Assembly: GCA_020740775.1 (NCBI GenBank)
Contig: JAHEWK010000007.1
Coordinates: forward strand, 744,001 to 808,000
Source of the DNA: Ilyonectria destructans
Taxonomy: Eukaryota > Ascomycota > Sordariomycetes > Hypocreales > Nectriaceae
Reading direction: 5' to 3'
DNA length: 64,000 nucleotides
Positions 1 to 11,577 of this stretch are shown one piece after another. Positions within the stretch are counted from its first letter, which is position 1. Each line of letters begins with the position of its first letter. Below the pieces are notes generated by a model, which saw only the letters and a program-made list of their open reading frames with translations, was not told the DNA's origin and searched no databases. Position numbers and translations under genes: made by a program.

Positions 1-1356
1 CGGGCTCAGAGCTTTTTGCCAGGGCTATGGGTGTGCTTCCTGATACTACCCAACTTTGCTCTGATCCTGTCAAAGCAACAGAGATATTCTGTTGCATCGC
101 GCTCTTTCTTCAATCTGTTGACCACCGCGTTGCAGCTCATCTATATGTAAGTATTGTTCCTCTATGAACCTGCCTTATCTGACTCTTGACACAGGTTGGC
201 CAGGCAATCAGAATGGCTCAGATTCATGGGTTACATACTGATATGCAACCAAATGAAGTTGGGGAGCAATTAGTACACCGAGGTCGCTGTATATGGTGGA
301 CCGTATATGCCCTGGACCGGAGGCTCTCATCAATAATGGGTGTTCCAGACTCCATACGAGACGAAGAAATCACGGCGAAATTCCCACTCATCGAGGATGA
401 CACCGCAATGACAGCACTCTTAATTCATTTTAGAATTAGTCGCTTATTAGGGAATGTCATTAGCAGTAAGTGTACCATGGTGGAAACGATACATTACTAA
501 CCGCTTAGTGCAGCTGTTTACAGTTCTCATCAGGAGGTGAAAAAGGCCTTTGTGGCAACAACAAGAACCGTGCTTACGGGCATCGGCGACCTTGCTGAAG
601 AGCTAATTCCTTTTTCCGATCGCGGTTTCGGAGAGATTTCCCGCGTTTCCGCACATCTGAACCTAGCCTACCATCAAGTAAGCTCCTGGTTGTTAATCTT
701 GCCTCAAATATCCGCTGACAAGTCAGTGCATCATACTCACGAGTAGACCGGTCCTCTTTTACCTGCTTAAACAACGGATGAAAAATACATGTGAATCTAA
801 GAACCTTCCGCTCTCATCGTCAATCAGGGGGCTCTTGCAGGTTTGCATCGATTCTGCAGTCCAGATAGCCACTATCTTGGCACAATTACAACAATGCGAC
901 CTCCTAGGTAAATTCCCGCATGAAGAAGAAATTCAAAACACAGGCTAACACTGTATAGACGCTTTTCTCCCCTTTGACCTTGAGAGCGCCTTTTCTGCCG
1001 CCTTTGTGTTGGTCATGGCTTCAAGCATTCACAGCAAGCTTTTACCACAACACGACTGGCTTGTGGATCTCAGAAGGGTTTTTGATTACATTTCCTTAAA
1101 GGGTAACATCTTGGCAGGGATGTGTAAGTCAGAGGTAGAAGAGCTGACCCAAGCACTGAGTGGTATTGACCCGCGTCTCTTTGCATCCGCCGAGCAACCG
1201 GCTACGACACCATTATTCGATCAAATGAGCACATCAGTCCTGGGAGACCCTTTCTTTGAAGACTGGAACACTGCTAATGGACTGTCCGGAGCCCAAATTC
1301 TTGACCTGGCCGAAGCGTTAGAAGTTGGCGGATTGGAGGATATTTGGGCCGTGTAA
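1..1356 (+). CDS. Fungal-specific transcription factor, 3' part only (runs off the left edge)
   Basis: The visible protein is the middle homology (Fungal_trans) region and C-terminus of a zinc-cluster-type regulator; its N-terminal DNA-binding part lies outside the window. Exons are <1-146, 195-465, 514-677, 727-907 and 959-1356. All introns are 48-51 bp, GT/AG, and the joins keep phase. Family signatures read through the splices: GQAIRMAQIHGLHTD with IWWTVYALDRRLS just after it, then YHQCIILTSRPVLFYLLKQR across the third intron, and DAFLPFDLESAFSAAFVLVM across the fourth. The IWWTVYALDR stretch is the usual core of this domain. It ends with an acidic tail before TAA. It lies beside the ATP-grasp gene (tail to tail, 73 bp between stop codons), so it could regulate the cluster to its right or belong to whatever lies to the left. 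Target unknown. Confidence 0.85.
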
Positions 1357-1429
1357 AACATTCAAAGGCCACGGATATGTATATTTGAACTGCAATATTG
1401 TGTCCCATCGAGTACAGGCCATACATATA

Positions 1430-3037
1430 TCAGTCTTGGCGTATCACTGAACAAATCCAAGATCCCCCAGTGCTGACAGCGCAGATTCGACCCCCGCTGC
1501 TACGCCATATACCCAAGCCTAGAAGCTTTCCACCGACGACATGATACGTGCCAACAATTGCATACCGCGTCCTATCCCCTGATGCCTTCAACACAACGTC
1601 GTACAACCGCGGTACGATAAGGCGTTGTACCACGCAGGTTGTAGCAGAGACCACCCCAGGCAATCGAAGACCATCCAAAGCACCTAGCCACTCATCCGTA
1701 CTTAATTCATCACCGAATAGAATTCCAGCCCCTTTACCGCCACGAATTGGTTTCAAGATGTACTTGTTTTTCAACTCAGGGCAGTCCTTTGAGTCTTTGA
1801 GGAATTGCTGTAGCTCTTGTGAAGCAGGAAGCATTGTGTCTACAATTCCTCTGTCAAGAGCCTCTGCCTGTGCCAGGGTGAGCACTTCACGTGCAACCAG
1901 TAACTGAAGTTCCTGCTTCACAATACCGAGCATGCGCTTGTCGTGGACCAATAGAATAGTACGCATGTCGTTGAAACAGCGGAGGCTAATCTGGCGCAGC
2001 ATCTCCGGGGCCAATGCGAGCAACTCACGCTGATGCAACTCAAGACCGACTTGGTGGATCTCTTCCACGACTTCTCCCTCACTAGTCATGAAGGCAGAAG
2101 TGAGAGGAGTCAGGCCACCATTATTCTTGACGATAGAAAACAGCCGGAACCCGCCCTTACTTTGAGGGTCAGGGATTAATCTGAGGTCTGCTGGGGTTAT
2201 GAGCTTCGGCGTGACTCCCAGGCGACGTCGAACGACGTCTATGAACATGTGGATGTCGATTCCACGTTCCTCGCCTTTGAGAAGAAACAACGGCATGCTC
2301 GGATCAAAGAGAGTGAATAGGCCTTCCAGGAGCTACCGTTTATTAGGGTGGGGGCATCGAGAGATGGGACAGGGTGGCTTACCTTTTCTGAATCTGTGGC
2401 ATTGGCCAGGTTGGCACCCACGCCTACATCGTCCAGAGCTTGCTGCCCGTAAGCCTGATGCATGAATCCGTTGAAAGAAAAGCGGGCGTTGATTTCGGTG
2501 ATGCGGAAATTTTCCACAATGGCGCCGTCCTCACTGTCCTCGACCAAAAAGTCAGGCCTCCATGAACCCAAGCACTCCGTGAACTTTTTTAGATTTCCAC
2601 ACGAGACTTGGCCTTCTAACCACTATGGAAGATATTAATATCAGCTCAAATGATGTTAGAACTTTGATGGGAGGACAATTCACCTGTAGAAGCTCCTCTT
2701 CTCTATCCTCCAGAGGCATGCGCGCCGGAAATCGCGCGTCCCTGTCAGTCCACCATCGCTGAACAATGTCAGTGATGGCAGAGGTCAATGCTTCTTGAAG
2801 GTCTTGTAGCTGCTGCTGATGATGCTTGCTGATCAGGATTGGTCGAGGACAAGCCGTTGCATAGGAGTCATGGGGCCACAAATGCGCAGGGCATCTGTCC
2901 AGGAGGCTGGCTTCTAGCTTGTCATGCTCTTCCGCGTAGGTGGTATTCTGGGTCTCGTATTGCGCCACAGGCTCATAGCCATGAGGGCTCAATCCAATGT
3001 GGATTTGCTGCAGGGGCGCGGTGATTGAAGTCATCAT
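1430..3037 (-). CDS. ATP-grasp fold ligase-like protein
   Basis: Predicted 498-aa protein from three exons on the minus strand: 3037-2684, 2622-2383 and 2332-1430. The 50-bp second intron must end at the AG beside position 2333; only that choice joins the frames, giving LLEGLFTLFDPSMPLFLLKG across the junction. Near residues 389-402 the stretch YILKPIRGGKGAGI is the lysine and glycine-rich loop of ATP-grasp enzymes, and the acidic and basic residues after it fit the metal/nucleotide site. ATP-grasp enzymes normally activate a carboxylate as acyl-phosphate and form an amide, thioester or similar bond; the substrate here is not readable. No signal peptide. It is divergent from the TauD-type oxygenase (start codons 613 bp apart), suggesting co-expression. 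Two adjacent ATGs (3037 and 3034) could serve as start. I see no NRPS or PKS domain, so a free-standing ligase role in a small-molecule pathway is inferred. Confidence 0.8.
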
Positions 3038-3650
3038 CTTTCCTGTCCGTTCAATGGAGAGTGTGGTAAGATCGGCGGTGGCATAGAACCCAGAGCGACC
3101 AGGCACACCTCTGTACTTATAAGACACACAGGTGCATTTTGGGACAAGGGGCCTCCAAACCAGGGGTGAGTCTCGCACGTAATTCCTAAGTCCCCGGGAA
3201 GCAGGCCCGAGGACAGGCCGCAGTGGAGTGACTAAAGCGCCTCGCTCGCGCTCGCTCACACGGGACGGGTTATCGGGTCAAAATGTCTCGGCCTTAACCA
3301 GCAAACAGGACACTTGCACGTACGATGTATGCGATGACACTAAACGTGCCGTAATTACATCTTTGACATCCCGTCCGGATACCTCCCGGGGAGTGCGTTG
3401 GGCTGAGGGCGTGTGAGACAGACCACCAGGTTGCAGGGGGTAGGCGGGATGTGCAACCCATCACATAGTGGTACCAGTACCGTGGGCTATTGTTGAGTCT
3501 CATAGGTCCTGCATAAGCTAGGTAGTTTTGATGCTTAATAAAGTCAGAGTCCAGTCAGGAGAGTCTGGAGATGTGTGGGAATTCTTGTCTGTGCCGATTC
3601 CATTCATTCCTACTATCACGCTTCTCAATAACCTCCCAACATTGCCAATC
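3038..3650. promoter_or_regulatory. Divergent promoter between ATP-grasp and TauD genes
   Basis: 613 bp between the two start codons with no convincing coding sequence. A TATA-like CTTATAAGT lies at 3115-3123, about 80 bp upstream of the ATP-grasp start, in the orientation of that gene. A CG-rich stretch with repeated gctcgc units lies around 3239-3258. The shared location suggests joint control of both genes, but no specific operator was recognised. Confidence 0.45.
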
Positions 3651-4604
3651 ATGCACCTAGTTTCCCGCTACGCTCGCAATACCTTTTCCGCAAATATTTC
3701 TGCGCGAAATCCATCCGCTACGTCAAACCTTTTACGGTTTTCAGGATGCAATCGCCATGGCGCCCGCTTCCTTGCCACTCATGCCTCACAAATGGTGCCT
3801 CATATTGAGGCTCCCGATCTGAGCTATGCCAAAGAGGCTCACCATGTTCGCCGAGTCGCCGATCAGCTCCAGCAAAGTGGCATTCTCAAAGTCAGTCTCC
3901 AGTTCCCGGACGACAAAAGCGAGTACCTTCAGCAATTGCTACTCAGTCTGAATAAGAACCACAATCACGAACTACCCATCTCGCACAGCGCAACGCGGGG
4001 CTGGTTCTGGGACGTCCGCCCCAGTACCACGGACTTCCAGACTGGGAATCATCAAGCTCGGTCAGAAACCATGGAGGAGTTCCCCTGGCACACAGATTGC
4101 AGCTATGAGAATCCACCCCCGAGATATTTTGCTCTCCAAGTGCTTCAGCATGATCGATTTGGCGGTGGAACGCTGTCCGTCATGAACGTCGAGCGACTGA
4201 GCCAGCTTCTGTCCCCAACAACCCGGGCCGCTCTGGTAAACCCAGACTACCGGATCACCATTCCTCCCGAATTCATCAAGGATGCTGCCCAGCAAGACAT
4301 TGTTGGTAGCGTGTTGGTGGCTGACGCAGAAGGCCGATCCACCATGATGCGGTTCAGGGAAGATATCCTGACACCGCTAAGCGACAAGGCATCGGGAGCG
4401 CTAAATGAGCTTAAGCAAGCCCTGCAAAGCGTCGAGGCTCAATCACATTCAACGGTGCATCTGACAGCCGACGACTTGCCGGAGAGGAGCATTATTCTCG
4501 TGGACAATCGCCGATGGCTGCACGCGCGGAATCATGTCAAGGACCCAGAGCGCCATCTTCGCCGGGTACGATGGGATGCTGTCCCGTTCAATGGGTCCAA
4601 TTAG
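3651..4604 (+). CDS. TauD/TfdA-family Fe(II)/2-oxoglutarate dioxygenase
   Basis: Single-exon gene, 317 aa from the ATG at 3651. The Fe-binding facial triad is visible: FPWHTDCSYE gives His147 and Asp149, and WLHARNHV near the C-terminus gives the distal His291. An arginine pair about 14-17 residues later (HLRRVRWD) is placed to bind 2-oxoglutarate. Such enzymes hydroxylate, desaturate or epoxidise a small acid or amino-acid substrate, releasing CO2 and succinate. An in-frame upstream ATG at 3531 exists, but from 3651 the N-terminus (MHLVSRYARNTFSANISARN) is arginine-rich and free of acids, like a mitochondrial presequence, which favours that start. The gene is head to head with the ATP-grasp gene. 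Most fungal relatives carry only generic annotation, so the substrate is open. Confidence 0.85.
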   Translation: MHLVSRYARNTFSANISARNPSATSNLLRFSGCNRHGARFLATHASQMVPHIEAPDLSYAKEAHHVRRVADQLQQSGILKVSLQFPDDKSEYLQQLLLSLNKNHNHELPISHSATRGWFWDVRPSTTDFQTGNHQARSETMEEFPWHTDCSYENPPPRYFALQVLQHDRFGGGTLSVMNVERLSQLLSPTTRAALVNPDYRITIPPEFIKDAAQQDIVGSVLVADAEGRSTMMRFREDILTPLSDKASGALNELKQALQSVEAQSHSTVHLTADDLPERSIILVDNRRWLHARNHVKDPERHLRRVRWDAVPFNGSN

Positions 4605-6226
4605 GTGCGAACTTTTGTACATATTTCGGAGGCGCAATTCGGTGGATTCGCCGATGCACACGGGTATGCAAAAGGATGGATTAAATTGTGAGACTTTGTA
4701 CGTAATAGGACCTCGCTTAAAGTAGCTGTTGAATTTAATTTCACGCCCGTCTGCATTGCGTTGAGCTGAACTCGGTGAACAAGCACTGCGTGCCGTACCG
4801 TTGATGGCTGAGACAATAACTAGGTATGTAATGCATCATCAGCAGCCATACAGCACAACTATCGAGTTGTCGCTATTATAGGCAAGTGATCGGCATCTCC
4901 TACTTCTTTTTTAGTGATCTACTTTGTGTGACACTTACCTATAGGTCTGTCCATAAAGGTTGTGGCTGGCTGACTAGAGCAATTCTTGGGGGTGTTGTAC
5001 AACCAAGATGTCCCGCAGCATCTAGCGGGCGATCCCCCGGACAAAAGCATCTGCACCCGCCTCAGCATCTCTGTGTGTCTATGATCTATCATATTTTTCT
5101 GTTGTTGGGAGAAACAGCATGCCGACGGTACGCCACAGAAAGACGTATAGATTGAGGAATCGGAATCGCCACTTACTGCAGTAAACATCATGCCGCCGCT
5201 ATACGAACGCCGCGTCCCACACCAACCTATCAGGCACTCGTCCAGCTTTATTAGCATGCGGGAGGTAATTAGCTCAAACGCGGGACACGATCGATCGCCA
5301 TGGATATTTCCGGTTGCAGTCCTGTGCCGTCAATTGTCTCAGAATACGGCCAGCTTTTGCAACGCCTCACCGCTGAGGCGCAGAAGAAGACGGCTGGGAA
5401 TGGCGGGTCACGGCTAGAAAGATCCACTACGGGCTAGAATTTATTTGCAGGCGGTGACCGGACGGGCCGCAGCCACACAATGCAGATCTCCCGATTAAGT
5501 CGGCGGGCATGCTGAATTCCGGGTTGCCAGAACCAATCAAGTACCTCAACATTCCGGGAGGTAAGGGAGCCGGCTGAAGCAGTAGTGAACCCTTTCCACA
5601 GTAATCAGCCGATGCTAGTGCATGCAGTTCCCAGTTGAGGCGAAAGGGGAAGCAATGACTGAAATGCTGGCTTGCCGTTTAGCTACACCTCTGCCGGATT
5701 CAGATCCGCTTGGTCACGTCACCAGGCTCTAGTTTGTGACACTGGTCTCTATCATATTTAACTATTGGCTAGTCTATTGTGACGACATGAGGAAAAATAA
5801 GCCGGCTCCATTACAAGGTTGCTGCAGCTATATTCTCACCTCACAGCAGAACTGATTTCTGGGGTCTCGGACATACGCCCCGCAGATCGTCTTGTCGACA
5901 TGCTGGCATATGTGATCTAGACCAAGTCCATGCTAAACTGTCGTGGTTTAAGCAGCGCCTCCCACGTCATCCCAGACATTGGAGTAATACGATTTATAAT
6001 ACCATGAGAGTTCGGATCGCCGAGGCCTTCAGAGAAAGCAAATACCTTGTCAGTTGTTTGAGCATCTCACACATTCCTCGTATTGCATCTCGGTTATGCA
6101 TTCCGCGACTTATAAAGCCACAGTTGGGCCTGCAGGCTAAGTTGTCGGTGAGTTTGTACCCGTAAATTACTCCTTACATCATTTGAGAGATCTCCTGGTA
6201 CCCCCGCCTCAACCTCCGTATCCGTG
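4605..6226. other. Intergenic region, no gene recognised
   Basis: About 1.6 kb between the TauD and adenylating-enzyme genes. Only short overlapping open frames are present, with no spliceable family motif. The right end acts as the promoter of the 6227 gene. Confidence 0.5.
6111..6116 (+). promoter_or_regulatory. TATA box of the adenylating-enzyme gene
   Basis: TATAAA lies 111 bp upstream of the ATG at 6227, in a gene-free stretch and the right orientation. Confidence 0.45.
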
Positions 6227-7732
6227 ATGCTTCTTGAACCTCCAACGATGGTACGGAAATCCAATTACTCATTGGCCGATGTCCTGTCTGTTGCCAAGAT
6301 TCACCCCTTCTATGTCACCGATGTCCAATACCCGCCTGATCCACGCACCATTCAAGCGTCCAGGGAACAGGCCGCAAAAGAGCCAACTGAAGCAAACTTG
6401 AGGGCGCAACCATTGCTCCGCAAGAAAGATCTGTAAGAGTACCGAGTTACCTGATACATGAAAAGACACTCATCCTCTCTAGCTATACAACCATCGAGCG
6501 ACTGATCAACGACACTGACCCACGAAATGCCTATCGCCACAGCGTCTACGCGAGCGTCACGGGGGGTGGCTTTGGGTCAAAGCCCCTGTTCTTTGCCACA
6601 GATGTACATGAGAACCGCCGACATAGGGCCATCTTTGGCAGCTTCATTCAGGACATGGGAATCATCAAACATGGGGATTGGGTTCTAACTATGCACACTG
6701 CGGGGGAGCTTTACAGGTAAGTCATTTACAGTCTTGACACGGAACAACGACAGCTAACATGTTAGATCTCTGGACCTCATTTTAGAGCTCCTGGAAAATG
6801 CCGGAGCCTCCGTCCTCGGCGCGGGACACTTAATGTCGCCTGCTGATGTTGTTCGGCTGTTGGTAGACTACCATGTCAACATCTTATGCGGTGATAGTAG
6901 CCAGATGGCGCAGACTGTTCACTACATTTCAACACTACCCCAGGAAGAACGAGCAAAGCTCAACATTAATCAGATCATCTACACCTCAGAGACACTCACA
7001 CCAGCTCAAAGGGCGCATATCGGTGCAGTTCTTGGTCCAGTCAAAATCTGCTCCATCATGGGTAGCGCGGAAGCCGGTCCTTACGCAGTCAGTAATCCCG
7101 ACCTCACTGGAAAGAACGCAGCTGCAGGCTATGAAGACTTTATCTTTGACACACGCGACACCTTGTTTGAGATTCTTCCTCCCTCGTTCTCTGAGAATGG
7201 TTCTGATCCTGTTCCCATGCCTGAGGGAGAACAGGGGATTATTGCTCAAACCTCCCTTGCCCGCCTGCGCAATCCCCTCGTGCGGTATATCACTGGAGAT
7301 GTCGGGTCACTTCATCCTCTACCTGAGCAGGCTCGGGGTCTGATCCCAGACATTGATTGGCCTCATTTGCGTGTTCTTCGTCTCCAAGGACGCGATCGTC
7401 GATTTAGCTTCGACTGGGACGGGGAGTATATCGAGTTCCATCACCTAACCACTTTGCTGAACAATGAGGAGTGCGGAGTTCTGCAGTGGCAGGTCATCTT
7501 GGACAAGATGGAAGGTTCCCCAGAGTCATCGCTTGAAATCCGTCTGCTTTGCTCCCCGCGCGATAGGGACTTAATTTCTGAACAGGCACTTATCGATCGC
7601 ATTAGGACATTCTTCCATGCTTATTCTGGGAATGAATATCGTTTCCGTCTCACCTTACTGAAAGATCTGAGCGGATTTCAAAGGAGTAGCACTGGGCGGA
7701 AGGTGATCAAGTTTATAGATCGCTTTAATTGA
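6227..7732 (+). CDS. Stand-alone adenylate-forming enzyme, PaaK/EhpF-like
   Basis: 468-aa protein from exons 6227-6432, 6483-6716 and 6766-7732; both introns are about 50 bp and phase-consistent. Around residues 92-107 VTGGGFGSKPLFFATD is the glycine-rich P-loop of the PaaK (phenylacetate-CoA ligase) branch of ANL enzymes, followed by the usual strand-turn-helix stretches. The chain ends with a compact C-terminal domain holding a GRK lysine (TGRKVIKFIDRF). Length and the shortened C-terminus resemble the EhpF-type proteins that fungal genomes label phenazine antibiotic biosynthesis-like. It should activate a carboxylic acid as acyl-AMP and pass it to a nucleophile (CoA, amine or carrier). No carrier protein is encoded in the window, so transfer to CoA or directly to an amine is likelier. 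A TATA box lies 111 bp upstream of the ATG. Family call is good, substrate unknown. Confidence 0.8.
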
Positions 7733-8437
7733 GCTAAATTAGAGGCTGTCATGTTACAGCAAAGGGTCAGTCTAATAATCGAGCAAGAGCAAAGGAGGAC
7801 TTGTTTCATCCCTCAATCAGTTCTCAGGTGTTGTAAATAATGCCGTCAAGTTACAGTGGTGATACTCACCATCGTCTATCTTAGCTGCATGTGCCTAATT
7901 CACGATTCATTCTGCAGTATCGTTTGAAATAGGAAAAGCAATATGAATTTTGAACCCTAGATACAATACACCTCCTAGGAAATCCCAGATCGTAGATGCT
8001 CTTGTGGATGAACAGTTTGCGCTTGCACGTTGCAGCGATTATAGCAAGCATCCGGAATCTGTAATGGGAAAGTATTTGCGCCAGCATTGCGAGCTATAAA
8101 TGGGAGTGGACAGCAACGTGATCTAATGATAAAAAATGTTAATACCCGGCGCCACTGCGGACGTGGATGAAACCATGAGTTCAAGATGATCGTAACTGAT
8201 GCTGCTTGAACAAACTAACGCGACATACATATGGGATTGTAGAGTGGCCATGGCTTCTTCATTCGACTACATTTGATGCATCAGCCAATAACAGTAGACC
8301 CCAGCGACCGTTAGAATACAAATAAGATCACATAGACTAGATTTTGCAAAATATTGACGTAATTAGTTGAATGTGGGTGGTGGCTAGCTTAGCAGATCGC
8401 AACCAAGTACTGAAATGATTCGGGCATAATTTTATGG
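7733..8437. other. Intergenic, AT-rich, between convergent genes
   Basis: About 0.7 kb holding the 3' ends of the adenylating enzyme and the cyclase genes. No supported gene, repeat or RNA was seen. Confidence 0.5.
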
Positions 8438-9801
8438 TTATAAAATCGCAAGCCCATTCACGTGTGAACTAACACCATCTATACAAGTTAACAATTTGCA
8501 TACCCACCGTTGACATTTTTACTTACTTGGGCAGTTTGCCGGTGCGCTTGTGAAGAAGAAAGTCCACTTCTTGCGCTCGCGGCACTTTTCAGCCAGGTTT
8601 TCGAGTTGAAGCATTTCGCCCAAGGGCATCCCCCAGAGTGACAGGATGTATTCGTGGAGGTAATATCCTAGGCAGTAGTCAGTCTCAGGTTGAAGGTTAA
8701 AAATGTTATTTTCATCCACGTACCTTCAGTCGACGGCCAGGCTTCAAAGGACGGAGCATCCCCAGCAACGGCTGCAAAGTAAGAGTCGTGTAGCCAGTCC
8801 AACATGGCCGGTTCCTGAGATACACCTCCAAACTTTATGTCGTCCATCCCCCTTGACCCCAGAGTCTTTCTTTCTTCTGGAGATATCTGGTAATAGGTCT
8901 CAACCCAACCGCTGCGGATGAACAAGATGTCGCCAATCTTGATATCACCGCCTTGAGCCTCGGGGCGAATGTCGATGCCTTGCTCTTTGCCGCAATCAAC
9001 AAGTTGCTGGAATGAGATTTTACAAGTCTCGTAAGCGTCGTACGCGATGTCCTTTCTCTTCGCGTACTCTCGGTAGTCAAGTAGGATGCCACGGCCAGCG
9101 ATGCCACGTTGGGCCCAATGCTCGATGGAGCATTTTGAGTTGGAATTTGGGCCGACGACATCATCTCCTTTTGTCTTCAGTGGTAATTAGCAGAGATAAT
9201 TCGAATCATGCATTGACAGTTGAACTTAAACCACAAATATTTCAAGGACAACTTACGTTGTTGTAAAACGTCCCGGAGCCGATGTGAGCAAACTGTACAA
9301 CGTTAGCCAAACATGCCATCGTGAAACTCGTCAACCATACATGACGAAACCCATCCCACTGTGTTCCGCTTTGTGTGTTCAAATCGTACTTGTCATCAAA
9401 GACTACGCCTGGAACCACGGTCTTTATCTCATGGTGGAAAGATTCGCGTCCAAATGCCGGCTGCTCGGGAATGTTCAATGGGAGGCTAAGAGTAAGAACG
9501 ATTAGCTAGGGAGAAGCCCATGATGTGTTGACCGTACTTGACAGGCACGATCTCCCCAGTCTGAATCTCTTTTGCGGCTGCTGCTACTCGTTGAGGCGTG
9601 AGAAGATTCAAGCGACCGACCTGGGCTTCGGTTAGCAGGCTATGAACAGGCATGGAAAGGAGGGTTTCAAACGTAATCATCGTCTCCCCACACCCAGGCA
9701 GCTTGCTCTGGGGCTCCGGGTATCCTTGGTAGTTCGGTGCGAGTTGGAAACGCAGTAGACTGGGGATCCCAGGGAATTTGGTCAGGCGCTTGGCGAGTCA
9801 T
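8438..9801 (-). CDS. Cyclase-family metal-dependent hydrolase (Cyclase, PF04199-like)
   Basis: 341-aa protein assembled from seven exons: 9801-9673, 9620-9538, 9485-9342 (or 9341), 9292-9257, 9174-8724, 8667-8527 and 8478-8438. The modelled length is exactly divisible by three when exon 3 ends at 9341. Motifs of fungal members appear across joins: LPRIPGAPEQAAWVWG, VGRLNLLTPQRVAAAAK, LPLNIPEQPAFGRESFHHE, then QWDGFRH followed by FAHIGSGTFYNN, which carry the histidines expected at the metal site. The last small exon gives a typical C-terminus (NGVSSHVNGLAIL); without that splice the protein ends at a TAA directly after the donor site. Relatives include kynurenine formamidase-like hydrolases, so it may open or close a lactone, lactam or formamide ring. 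It lies in the ligase-oxygenase block, and a TATAAATA box is 90 bp upstream. Confidence 0.88.
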
Positions 9802-9890
9802 GTTGGGTTAGGTAGTATTCTTTGCGTCACTGGATACAAATGTGGGGAGATTTTGGAAAGAGCATGTCGATCGTGAGGGGTTCAACGCCA

Positions 9891-9898
9891 TATTTATA
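9891..9898 (-). promoter_or_regulatory. TATA box of the cyclase gene
   Basis: The minus strand reads TATAAATA about 90 bp upstream of the cyclase start codon at 9801. Confidence 0.5.
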
Positions 9899-10693
9899 CC
9901 CAGGCGAAACTGTTGTGCCGTGGTAACACATAGGCCCGAATGGTGTCGTGGATGATCTGTGGGCCTGTCTTCCCGCTAACCAGAAACAATGCTTGAACTA
10001 AATTCCTTTCGATGCCTTTAATTGGACCTTGTTGGGTCATTACGCTCGTTCTGAGACACTAACTCGTTGTTCTGTTTGCGATGTCATCGTCGTCCTTTTA
10101 CATTGAGCCGAGCCGAGGCACTCATAGTAAATGTCTTAGCGTGGCTTAATGTGTGGAGGATGTGTGGCGGATTGCGCGTTGGCCTACTGCCACCGGAATA
10201 GTTCCACGCTCAACTAAAAGCTTCCACCGGGTTCTCAACACGGCTAATCGAGACAACTTTGTGAAAATGCCCTGATTAAATACGCTTTGCATCATTTTCA
10301 AGGCTTGAAATAACTCAGTTCCGATTGTCCTCGTCCTCAAATACAGTTATTTGATCAACGAACATCTGGTCGGAATGGAAACAGTTGGGGGGCAGGATGG
10401 TAAGTGAAGAGCCATATTGACAAGAGGGAGAGCAATTCTACGCCATATCCTGACAAGGACCTTCAGAGTTGGAGATGCTACTGCTACAGTCTCGTTGAAT
10501 ACTGCATTTCACTGACCTTGGATTAAAGCGGCTGAGGCGAGCACGACGCCGAGTACCGAGTACCCCGCACTTTATGCCAATTCTTGTATTATATTCTTTA
10601 CTAATTCTAGAATCAGGTCTTTTATTCCAGACTTCTATTCCAGGGTGAGCCGGGCATTGGTATAGCATATGGGCATTGCAACTTCAATGGCCC
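9899..10693. other. Intergenic, no gene recognised
   Basis: About 0.8 kb between the cyclase promoter and the 3' end of the GST gene. Short open frames only; none can be spliced into a known family. Confidence 0.5.
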
Positions 10694-11577
10694 CTAATCA
10701 TTTCGCTCCGTCCACGGGCTCAACGCATCCAAAAACTTCGTATGCGTCTCAGCGTCTCCGCTCCTCGTTAGCACTTCTTGATACTCTTCATCGCCAAGGC
10801 ACTTGAAGAAGAGCAAAATAGCGGCCCATATAAGATCAGTGTAGCTGACAACATCGCCCAAAAAGTACGGACCCGAGGAAGTCTCGTTCAGCAGCGCCGT
10901 CATCTCACGCGCAAATGGCTCGGCTCGTTCAAACGCCCCAGGACCCTGCTGTTTCCCGTAGTCGAACAGCGGCATGCCTACATCCTCCTGACGCGTGGTG
11001 AGGAAGAAGTCGAGGCTCTCGTCGCCGAGGATGCGCTGCGCTACTCCCGGGACGTAGATTGGTGTGAGCTCTCCCATGAACTTTATCATGATATCTCTAA
11101 ACCTGAGCTGCAATGGTGCGTTCAGAGGCAAGCTTGGCTCTGGGTGCTTCTCCTCAATGATATCGGCAATCTTGTAGGAGTCCATGACGTAGGAGCCGTC
11201 GGGCATTTGTACTGCTGGGAGTGTAAAGTTGGGTTCACTTTCATTCGGAGGGACACTGATATTGCCACTTCATCAATAATGTGCTCACTGTTCTTGAAAT
11301 CCAGCGTTCACTTACTGCTGATTGAGTCGCGGCCCGATGTCAGGATATTCAACCTGCCAGGGTTAGGGTTAATGGCCCAGTTCACATGGCTCTAACTCAC
11401 CCATTCTGTCTTGTAGTCGAGACCCTTATAGTTTAAAAGTAATCTCGCTTCATCTTATCTTAGTCTTCATAGACACGAATTTGACTGGGTGGACTTACTC
11501 CTCCAGGTGTTCATCGACCAGCACACTCGTGGTGCCTTGGTGGGGATGTCGAACAGTGTGTAAGTGCTAGAAGACAT
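10694..11577 (-). CDS. Glutathione S-transferase
   Basis: 241 aa from four exons: 11577-11499, 11447-11401, 11353-11316 and 11255-10694. The thioredoxin-fold N-terminus reads through the joins as CWSMNTWRTRLLLNYKGLDY, then EWVEYPDIGPRLNQH and LPAVQMPDGSYVMDSYKIAD, which holds the cis-proline and glutathione-contacting region. The helical C-terminal domain follows (YFLGDVVSYTDLIWAA). This matches small fungal GSTs related to Ure2/GTT types. It would conjugate or isomerise electrophilic compounds in the cytosol; in a biosynthetic block GSTs may detoxify an epoxide-type product or carry out a pathway step. It is divergent from the zinc-cluster regulator at 12802. No targeting signal seen. Confidence 0.9.

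Noticed and set aside
11359..11373. TTAGGG-like double repeat, possible telomeric sequence
   Set aside because: It is only two units and lies inside a GST intron, where it includes the acceptor region; chance is the simpler explanation.
10778..11395. Antisense frame over the glutathione S-transferase
   Set aside because: It spans introns of the GST and has no family similarity that I can see.
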